Shown: positions 8,090-14,184 of the stretch, piece by piece
How the letters are laid out: the number at the start of each line of letters is the position of its first letter
Position numbering within the stretch: position 1 is the first letter of the stretch
Assembly (NCBI GenBank): GCA_041309605.1
Contig: JBFYZH010000138.1
Span: 1 to 16,377 of the forward strand
Direction of reading: 5' to 3'
DNA: 16,377 bases
Source: JALOPX01 sp041309605
Lineage (GTDB): Bacteria; Krumholzibacteriota; Krumholzibacteriia; Krumholzibacteriales; Krumholzibacteriaceae
Notes under the pieces: generated by a model
What the model was told of the DNA's origin: nothing
Databases searched by the model: none
The model's input: only the letters and a program-made list of their open reading frames with translations
Position numbers and translations under genes: made by a program

Positions 8090-8118
8090 ATACTACCAGA
8101 ACACGGTTAGGCAGTCAA
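8090..8118 (-). promoter_or_regulatory. Sigma-70-type promoter for the tricorn-like gene
   Basis: On the - strand TTGACT (8118-8113) is followed by exactly 17 nt and then TAGTAT (8095-8090). This is a near-consensus -35/-10 pair in the 178-bp gap after the permease gene. Transcription would start near 8083 and give a leader of about 107 nt. The protease gene can therefore be expressed apart from the permease. Confidence 0.6.
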
Positions 8119-8154
8119 CGGCGACAACAGATGGAAGGATTTTTCGCCGCTTTC

Positions 8155-10566
8155 CTATTGATGTCTGAGCGTGTCGACCGGATCGGCATTGCATACCCTG
8201 AGGGTAAGCGAGGCTGAGGTCGCAAGCGCCAGGAGAAGCGCGAAACCGCCCGCCGCCGGGTAGAACCACCATGAGAACGGAGCCTTGTACGCGAAGTTTT
8301 TCTCCCAACCCGACATCGCCCATGCCGACACGGGCCACGCGAGCAGGTTGGCAAGAACGACGAGCGACATGTACTCCCTGGAAAGAAGGAGAAAAAGGCG
8401 GCCCGCCCCTGCCCCGAACACCTTTCTTATGCCGATTTCCCTGGTCCTGCGTTCGGCCGAATACGCTATGAGCGCCAGCAGCCCGATGCAGGAAATGACT
8501 ATCGCCAGAACCGTGTAGAATGAGAACAGCTTTCCCAGCCGGATCTCGGCAAGGTACATCCGCGCGAAGCTCTCGTCGAGGAAGCTGTACTTGAAAGGCG
8601 CCTGCGGGAAAGCGTTCTTCCAGACGCCCTCAACATGCCCGATCGCGTCGCTGACCCGGCCGGGATGCAGCTTCAGTGAGATCCTCCCCGGGATCGCGGA
8701 ATTGCCCGCCAGGACCATCGGTTCCACTTCGTGGTGGAGGGACTCGAAATTTATGTCCCTGACTACGCCGATTATGGGCACCGGGTTGTAATTGTCCTCG
8801 CCTTTCGCCGGATCCGCGTCGAGAAGCCTTCCCACGGGATCGGCAAATCCCAGTTTCCGCGCGGCGGTTTCGTTGATGATCACTCCCTCATCCCCGGCTC
8901 CCTCGTCCGTTTCGGAGAAGTTTCTGCCCGCGACAAGCTGCATGCCCATCACGTCAATGAAATTCGCATCCACCAGCAGCTTCCGCGTCATGAGCATTTC
9001 GCAGTCGGCCGGGGGCGGAACGTCGTATGTGTATTCCATGTGCCCGAGGGTCGGCAGGTAGGTGGAAAGGGTCCCCTTGAGCACGCCGGGGTGCTTCAGC
9101 GATTCCTGCCTGATCATCTCGCAGTCGTCCCGCGTCATTCCCGGCGCAACGTTTATCACCATCAACCGGTCCCTGTCGAAACCGGTGTCCCTGTTCTCCA
9201 TGAACCGCAGCTGGTGGATCACCGTCAACGTGCAGATGACCAGAATTATCGATATGGAGAACTGGAAGACGATCAGGGCGGGACGAAGGCGCGACCTGCG
9301 CGGACCGGAAAAGATCTCGGCCCTTATCGTGTCGACCGGGTTGAAGGACGACAGGAAAAATGCCGGGTAGAGTCCGGCGAGGACTCCAGACACGATCGCG
9401 AGCGCGACGAACGACAGCGGCAGAAGGGGCCTCTCGGAATACCCGGCCGCAAGCTCCCTTCCCGTGAAATCGCTGAAGACGGGAAGAAAAAGCGTTACAA
9501 GCAGGAACGCCACGGCGAGCGCCGCGAGCGAGATGGCTACGAATTCGCCGAGGAACTGCGCCACGAGCGATCCTTTCGAGGCGCCGACGGCCTTGCTGAT
9601 GCCCACCTGTCTCGCCCTTTCCCCGCTTCTCGCCGTCCCGAGGTTTATAAAGCTCACTATCGATATCACGAGGATGAACGCTGCCAGCATGGCGAAGACG
9701 GCGACCTTGCGGTGAGTGATCGCCGGCGCGAAATCGAAACTGAAATCGAAGCTGTCGTCGAAATGGATCTCCCTTATCGGCTGAAGCCAGACACTGCTCT
9801 CCGCTCCGAGAATCTTCAGGATCTCCCCGGCCCTTTCGGCGAAAACCTTGTCGACCGCTGGCTGGATTTTTTCGGCCGTTCCTCCTTCCGACAACAGGAC
9901 ATAGCTCCCGAAGTTCGACCTTCCCACCCAGTATTCGGCTCCATCCACGCCGATGCTGGACATCGACATCAGCATCGGGAACGACGGAAGGTGCGACGGC
10001 TGCGGGATATCCTCCATAACCCCGGTGACGGCGTACTCCTTCTTTCCGTCGAAACTGAGCCTCATGCCCATGGGATCGGCGTCCCCGAAGAACCTGCGGG
10101 CGGTGGATTCCGAAATGACGACGCTTTGCGGAGCGGCGAGCGCGGTCCGGGGATCCCCGAGGATCAGACGGTATCCGAAAACGTCGAACACGGTGGAGTC
10201 GACCCAGGCGAAATGCCCCTCGAAGAAGATCCTGTCCCCGACGTAGACCGGCCTTTCGGACGGATTGAACCGGAACCTGACATAATTCTCGATGCCGCCG
10301 ATCTCCGCGGCGAGCCCCGCCGACACCGGGTACGAGGCCGTCGGCAGATGTATCTGCTGCCCTTCACCGACCTTGAGCTCGGTGTTTACGCGCATGATCC
10401 TGGAGGAGGCGGGATACTGCCGGTCGAAACTGTACTCGTGGTACAGGAATATAATAATCATCATGCAGGCGGCCAGCCCGGCAGAAAGACCGAGGAGATT
10501 CAGCAGGTTCACCGCGAGGTTCCTGCGGAACCCGCGCACCATGAGCTTCAGGTAATGTAAGAACAT
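8155..10566 (-). CDS. FtsX/MacB-like ABC transporter permease, duplicated form, no ATPase nearby
   Basis: The protein has 803 residues; start ATG 10566 has AGGA at 10575-10572. By eye there are eight membrane segments: about 21-43, 288-308, 338-360, 383-404, 432-450, 680-700, 731-750 and 768-788. Large extracytoplasmic MacB-core-like domains lie at about 45-285 and 452-678. Two FtsX units are visible: the first has RARQVGISKAVGASKGSL (317-334), the second TREIGIRKVFGAGAGRLF (708-725), the usual coupling-helix region. The C-terminus NADPVDTLRHQ is family-typical. These permeases normally pair with a MacB/LolD-type ATPase to move envelope substrates or drive mechanotransmission, but none is encoded in the window. 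It resembles the duplicated orphan permeases of Acidobacteria and long Bacteroidota permeases. The substrate is unknown. The next gene downstream (tricorn-like) has its own promoter. Confidence 0.94.
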   Translation of the reverse strand: MFLHYLKLMVRGFRRNLAVNLLNLLGLSAGLAACMMIIIFLYHEYSFDRQYPASSRIMRVNTELKVGEGQQIHLPTASYPVSAGLAAEIGGIENYVRFRFNPSERPVYVGDRIFFEGHFAWVDSTVFDVFGYRLILGDPRTALAAPQSVVISESTARRFFGDADPMGMRLSFDGKKEYAVTGVMEDIPQPSHLPSFPMLMSMSSIGVDGAEYWVGRSNFGSYVLLSEGGTAEKIQPAVDKVFAERAGEILKILGAESSVWLQPIREIHFDDSFDFSFDFAPAITHRKVAVFAMLAAFILVISIVSFINLGTARSGERARQVGISKAVGASKGSLVAQFLGEFVAISLAALAVAFLLVTLFLPVFSDFTGRELAAGYSERPLLPLSFVALAIVSGVLAGLYPAFFLSSFNPVDTIRAEIFSGPRRSRLRPALIVFQFSISIILVICTLTVIHQLRFMENRDTGFDRDRLMVINVAPGMTRDDCEMIRQESLKHPGVLKGTLSTYLPTLGHMEYTYDVPPPADCEMLMTRKLLVDANFIDVMGMQLVAGRNFSETDEGAGDEGVIINETAARKLGFADPVGRLLDADPAKGEDNYNPVPIIGVVRDINFESLHHEVEPMVLAGNSAIPGRISLKLHPGRVSDAIGHVEGVWKNAFPQAPFKYSFLDESFARMYLAEIRLGKLFSFYTVLAIVISCIGLLALIAYSAERRTREIGIRKVFGAGAGRLFLLLSREYMSLVVLANLLAWPVSAWAMSGWEKNFAYKAPFSWWFYPAAGGFALLLALATSASLTLRVCNADPVDTLRHQ

Positions 10567-10670
10567 CGGGGTCCTTTCATCGCAGCTATCGATTTGCCCG
10601 GAACGCGGTCAGCCCTGTCCATGGTATCTTGTACGCCGTATCGAGCGTTTTGATTCAGTATTTTTCCCGG

Positions 10671-10741
10671 AAAACGGTTCCGCCGGGGGACGACCCCGTC
10701 AAAGAACCACCCGGCCGAAAAAACGGTTCCGCCGGGGGACG
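10671..10741 (-). repeat. Two identical 22-bp repeats with flanking hairpin arms in the permease leader
   Basis: On the + strand AAAACGGTTCCGCCGGGGGA plus CG occurs at 10671-10692 and again at 10720-10741, 49 bp apart. Read on the - strand, each copy has CCCGG(C) that can pair with a CCGGG or GCCGGG arm lying just beyond the repeat. Both copies could thus form a related hairpin with a loop containing GGAACCGTTTT. They lie 105-175 nt upstream of the permease ATG. The rest of the 264-bp gap 10567-10830 shows no clear -35/-10 pair. Confidence 0.6.
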
Positions 10742-10758
10742 GTTCCATGGGGAATCGT

Positions 10759-10795
10759 CCGGCCGGAATGCATTCCCGCTCATCGGGGGCCGGCC
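10759..10795. other. Nested palindromes after the patatin gene, including GGAATGCATTCC
   Basis: GGCCGG (10761-10766) can pair with CCGGCC (10790-10795), enclosing CCCG (10775-10778) and CGGG (10784-10787) around a CTCAT loop. Inside is a perfect 12-bp palindrome GGAATGCATTCC at 10765-10776. It lies 36 nt past the patatin stop and about 200 bp upstream of the permease start. It could be a transcript-end structure or an operator; there is no U-tract. Confidence 0.4.
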
Positions 10796-10830
10796 AACAT
10801 CAGTTCCCGTCGAACGGCGATCCCGCCTTT

Positions 10831-13083
10831 TCACCGTTCCCTCAGGCCCGGGCGCCTGTCGTTGAGAAGCTGGCCGAGACAGAAATAAAAGTTGTGCCTG
10901 TCTCCCTCGGCGAACCCCATGGCGAGGTAGACCGGGCCCAATATCGTCTCCGCGCCGAGAAAGACGCTCCCCGCCGCGATTCCGCCGTCCGGTCTTATCG
11001 CGTCCCTTCGATCGAAAACGCCGCCATACTCGGCCGAGAGCCCGGCGTAAAGTGGAACGACGTCCATCAGCCCCAGCTTCCTGTAGAAGATCGCCGAAAG
11101 AAGCGCGGCATGCTGGCCCCCCAGCTCGTACATCTGCAGTCCCGAAAGCCTGTTGAATCCCCCGAGGGTGAACAACACCTGGAAAGGAGAATCGTCGTCC
11201 CGCGTCGAAGCGAAGTATCCGCGCAGCAGGCCCGTATAGCGGGCAAATGTGCGTGCGTACGCCACATCGAAAGATCCCTGTTCGTAATGCGAATCCGAGC
11301 CCAGTTCCACGAGTCCGGCCGTGCCGGTCAGGCGAAGGCTTACGCCGGCCGTCGGAAAATCGACGTTGTCGAATTCGTCGACCGAGAAACGCAGAAACGC
11401 TTCGCCCCTGTGAAAATCGGCGTGGGGCGTCTCCGGGTCCCCGACCTGCACGGAAATATTTCTCTGCTCACGGATCACGCCGGCGCGCAGCTCTCCCCAG
11501 GTCCCGAGCTCCCGCCCGGCTGACAACCTCGCGCCATAGCATCTCAGTCCCAGCTCGGAAAGCTTGTTGCCTTCCGGGCCGAATATGTTGTCCGTCCTTT
11601 CGACGGCGGAAGCCTCGATCTCCGCGAAGTAGCGCAGCCTGTGATCGAGCGGCTGGTAGAACGACGTAAAGAGAGCCGGTTCCCGGCCTCCCTGGATGCC
11701 GGCGCGAAACTCGCCGTTGAGCCGGTTGACGGCGGTCGCCTGGTAAGCCAGCGAGATGTTGAAATTGGGTCCCTCGAAATCCTCGAACACCGATATGCCC
11801 GCCTGAAGGTAGTCCGGCCCCCACGACCGCTCGCGGGCCGCGACATCCAGCACCGTGCGCCCCTCTTCCTCCTTCACGTCGTAATATACCGATTCGAACA
11901 GTTCGAGCCCGTAAATCTGTTCTAGCTCCTTCTCGAGCCCGTCCACGTCGAGCCTGTCGCCCGCGTCGACATTCAGACGGGCTTCGATCACGCCGTCCGA
12001 CAGGCGCGAGTCGTTCGTCACCCGCACCTCGTCGATCACCGGGTCGGCGACTTCCCGCCGCCTCTCCCGCGCGCGCGCCGCATATTCTTCCGGCGGAATC
12101 GACAACTCCTTCAACCGGTCAGCCGCGGTTTCGGCCGCCTTCTCCCCGGCGGGAATCGCCTCGACCGCCCTTCCGAACGAGCCGGTCGCGATATCTCCAA
12201 GATCGGGCCGGATAAAGACGTCCTCCTCTCCGAGCGACGCTATCTGGAGAATTGTGTTCCGCTGCGTCAGAAACGAAGAGAGCTGGTCGGTGACGTCGAG
12301 AATCGACTTGATATCGTCCAGTTTTTTCATCGGAGTGCTGATATCGACGGCGATCACTATATCGGCGCCCATCGCGCGGACAATGTCTATCGGCAGGTTC
12401 ACGCTCACGCCCCCGTCGATTAGCGGCCTGCCGCCTATCTTTCTCGGAACGAATATGGCGGGGAGCGACATGCTCGCCCTCATCGCGAGCGCAAGGTCGC
12501 CCTCTCCGAGCACGACGGCCCTGCCTGTTTCCAGGTCGGCGGCCACTGCGCGAAACGGTATCCCGAAATCGTCGAAATCGCGCGCCGCCGCCACCGGCAG
12601 GGTCAGTCTTCTGAGCAGCAGGTCTATCTTCTGCCCGTCGAGTATCCCCGGCGGGAATCTCAGTCCCTCCCGCGTTATCCCGGGCTTTTGCCTTATAAGG
12701 TAGAGGTCGTCGTCCCGCTTTCTCCTGAAGGAACGATCTGAGCGCGGGATGCCGTCGAGGAAGGCGTCAGTCCAATCCATTTCGGATATCAGGCGCTCAA
12801 GCTCTCCGGAAGTCATGCCGGAAGCGTACAGCCCTCCCACCAGGGCTCCCATGCTCGTTCCGGCTATGAAGTCCACCGGCACGTTGTACTTCTCGAGGAC
12901 CTTCAGTACGCCGATGTGGGCGGCTCCGCGCGCGCCGCCGCCGCTCAGGGCGAGCCCGATCCTGGGCCTGGAGATATCCTCGCGCCGGTCAGGATCGCCG
13001 TACGCTCCGGAGGAAAAAAGCACCGCTAGAAATGTGAATAAAAGAAACAAGGACAGCCGGCGGACCATGCTTCGATCTCTCAT
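10831..13083 (-). CDS. Patatin-like phospholipase with POTRA and C-terminal outer-membrane barrel (PlpD type)
   Basis: The protein has 750 residues. An N-terminal signal peptide (hydrophobic 9-24) ends near AYGD. The patatin domain runs from about 41 to 250: oxyanion motif GGGARG (48-53), nucleophile Ser77 in GTSMG, and catalytic Asp223 in DGG. One POTRA-like domain lies at about 350-422 (VIDEVRVTND through RTVLDVAARE). A Bam-family-like beta-barrel then fills about 425-740, ending in NFYFCLGQLL followed by a short charged tail. This is the layout of type Vd autotransporters such as Pseudomonas PlpD, in which the barrel places a lipid hydrolase at the cell surface. Start ATG 13083 has GGAAGG only 4 nt upstream; ATG 13068 (Met6) is an alternative that keeps the signal peptide. 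A possible -10 at 13133-13128 is flanked by an inverted repeat. Confident on family; surface release versus retention is not visible. Confidence 0.95.
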   Translation of the reverse strand: MRDRSMVRRLSLFLLFTFLAVLFSSGAYGDPDRREDISRPRIGLALSGGGARGAAHIGVLKVLEKYNVPVDFIAGTSMGALVGGLYASGMTSGELERLISEMDWTDAFLDGIPRSDRSFRRKRDDDLYLIRQKPGITREGLRFPPGILDGQKIDLLLRRLTLPVAAARDFDDFGIPFRAVAADLETGRAVVLGEGDLALAMRASMSLPAIFVPRKIGGRPLIDGGVSVNLPIDIVRAMGADIVIAVDISTPMKKLDDIKSILDVTDQLSSFLTQRNTILQIASLGEEDVFIRPDLGDIATGSFGRAVEAIPAGEKAAETAADRLKELSIPPEEYAARARERRREVADPVIDEVRVTNDSRLSDGVIEARLNVDAGDRLDVDGLEKELEQIYGLELFESVYYDVKEEEGRTVLDVAARERSWGPDYLQAGISVFEDFEGPNFNISLAYQATAVNRLNGEFRAGIQGGREPALFTSFYQPLDHRLRYFAEIEASAVERTDNIFGPEGNKLSELGLRCYGARLSAGRELGTWGELRAGVIREQRNISVQVGDPETPHADFHRGEAFLRFSVDEFDNVDFPTAGVSLRLTGTAGLVELGSDSHYEQGSFDVAYARTFARYTGLLRGYFASTRDDDSPFQVLFTLGGFNRLSGLQMYELGGQHAALLSAIFYRKLGLMDVVPLYAGLSAEYGGVFDRRDAIRPDGGIAAGSVFLGAETILGPVYLAMGFAEGDRHNFYFCLGQLLNDRRPGLRER

Positions 13084-13096
13084 GTTTCCTTCCGTG

Positions 13097-13141
13097 GGTT
13101 CGGGATCGGATTTTTGCGACGTTGCACATTCTACCCGAACC
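13097..13141 (-). promoter_or_regulatory. Inverted repeat flanking a -10-like box before the patatin gene
   Basis: CCCGAACC (13134-13141) and GGTTCGGG (13097-13104) are perfect 8-bp inverted arms 29 nt apart. Between them on the - strand is TAGAAT (13133-13128), a plausible -10, but no good -35 exists at 16-18 nt. The 86-bp gap to the upstream gene holds nothing else. It could be a regulated promoter or an RNA hairpin. Confidence 0.3.
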
Positions 13142-13169
13142 GGGCGCGTTCCGCCATATCAATCCGGCC

Positions 13170-13949
13170 TCACGCGTCGACATATTCGCAGACCTTTTCC
13201 ACCAGGAGATCGAAAAGCCCCGCGTCCCCGTTCTCCCATCTCAGCTCTATTCCCGTAAGGTAAAGAGGCAGGCTGTCGGTGGAAAAACCGTGATACCTCT
13301 TCAGCCTCTCCCTGGCGTAAGTCCAGAATCCTTCCTCCGCGCTGAAGACCCTGCATCCGGGGAATTCCTCCCCCGTGTCGATCATTTCCAGTCTTTCGCC
13401 CGAGACCAGAAGGGAACCGCAGTCCAGATCCCTGTCCGTGAATATCATCCGGTGTCCCCCGACGGTCGTATCGAACAGGATATGTTTTTCCGGCACCGGC
13501 CGGCAGATCGCCCCGGCAGCGGCTCCGGCGACAAATCCCAGTATCTCCTCCTCCCCGCCGCATTCCGCCGGCGATTCGCGCCGGATCGGCCCGTCATGTT
13601 CATGAAGGATCGCCATTCTCAAGGTGGTGACGGCCCTGAGAACGGCGGGATAGCTGACCCCCGTCCTGGCGGCGATCGCGGTGGCGGTTTCGTCGATCTC
13701 GAAGAGCCTTAGGATCCGCAGCCAGTCGAGGGCTTTCAACCTGCTGCGGCTGATCCACCTGCCGGAAAAAAGGTTGAACGAATGGCCGCACATGGCGCAT
13801 CGCTTCCGCCTGTTCTTTTCGATATTATAGAGCTTCTCGCACCCGCAAGCGGGGCACCTCGGTACTCCGGCCTTGAGGCAGGCGCCGGCAAGGTACGTCA
13901 TTGCAGCCGTCTCCGAGCCGGTGATATCCATGAATTTTACGGTCTCCAT
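13170..13949 (-). CDS. IS1595/ISXO2-like zinc-ribbon HTH protein, probably transposase-derived
   Basis: The protein has 259 residues; start ATG 13949 is preceded by AAAGGAC. A zinc ribbon at 31-58 uses CPAC (32-35) and CAMC (51-54). A helix-turn-helix follows at about 86-112 (ETATAIAARTGVSYPAVLRA). The C-terminal part EEGFWTYARERLKRYHG, then LPLYLTGIELRWENGDAGLF, closely resembles the end of IS1595-family transposases (IEGFWS, KRRL, RYNNR). The catalytic domain between them is much shorter than usual. Only FDTTVGG (159-165) recalls the VDExYvGG motif, and the second Asp and the Asn before EGFW cannot be recognised. No terminal inverted repeats or target-site duplication were found around the gene. 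It may be a domesticated DNA-binding regulator or a decayed transposase; the open frame and good RBS favour a functional protein. It sits between a sigma-54 regulator and the patatin gene. Confidence 0.75.
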   Translation of the reverse strand: METVKFMDITGSETAAMTYLAGACLKAGVPRCPACGCEKLYNIEKNRRKRCAMCGHSFNLFSGRWISRSRLKALDWLRILRLFEIDETATAIAARTGVSYPAVLRAVTTLRMAILHEHDGPIRRESPAECGGEEEILGFVAGAAAGAICRPVPEKHILFDTTVGGHRMIFTDRDLDCGSLLVSGERLEMIDTGEEFPGCRVFSAEEGFWTYARERLKRYHGFSTDSLPLYLTGIELRWENGDAGLFDLLVEKVCEYVDA

Positions 13950-14002
13950 CCCTGTCCTTTCGGTGGCCGCGGTAACGCCGAACCGGGAAGGAAGGTGCCG
14001 AA

Positions 14003-14019
14003 GGGCCGTTTTTCGGCCC
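14003..14019 (-). other. 6-bp hairpin in the leader of the transposase-like gene
   Basis: GGGCCG (14003-14008) and CGGCCC (14014-14019) form a stem around a 5-nt loop. It lies just past the putative promoter at 14040-14032 and about 55 nt before the ATG. The T-run is in the loop, not after the stem, so it is not a standard terminator in either direction. Confidence 0.35.
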
Positions 14020-14031
14020 CCGCGGACCGGA

Positions 14032-14040
14032 TATATATCA
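14032..14040 (-). promoter_or_regulatory. Extended -10-like element for the transposase-like gene
   Basis: On the - strand TGATATATA forms TG-n-TATATA, an extended -10. The -35 region 17 nt upstream is poor. It is the best promoter candidate I found in the 227-bp gap 13950-14176. Confidence 0.35.
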
Positions 14041-14152
14041 TGGATCGTTCCACTTTACGATTTCGGCGGATTCTTTACCTGAACGGCTTTCCGGGCAGGA
14101 GGTTGCGTATCCGAAGGATCCCGCGGCTGGGAGGGGGGAATGCCGGCCTGCA

Positions 14153-14184
14153 CACGAAATATCGTGGAAACACGAATTATCGTG
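14153..14184. repeat. Twin 14-bp palindromic sites overlapping the end of the PAS regulator gene
   Basis: CACGAAATATCGTG (14153-14166) and CACGAATTATCGTG (14171-14184) each have CACGA/TCGTG arms and a 4-bp centre, and are spaced 18 bp centre to centre. The stop codon TAA of the - strand regulator (14179-14177) lies within the second copy. They could be paired operators for a dimeric regulator acting on the downstream gene, or two small tandem hairpins at the transcript end. Confidence 0.5.

Noticed and set aside
8731..10560. 609-codon open frame antisense to the permease
   Set aside because: It is a shadow frame rich in Arg/Glu/His with no family features; the permease strand is convincing.
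10671..10741. CRISPR array
   Set aside because: There are only two copies, with a single 27-bp gap and no cas genes; the units form hairpins with flanking arms.
14003..14019. Rho-independent terminator of the PAS regulator
   Set aside because: No U-tract follows the stem on either strand.
13084..14176. Complete insertion sequence around the transposase-like gene
   Set aside because: No terminal inverted repeats or target duplication were found by eye in the flanks.
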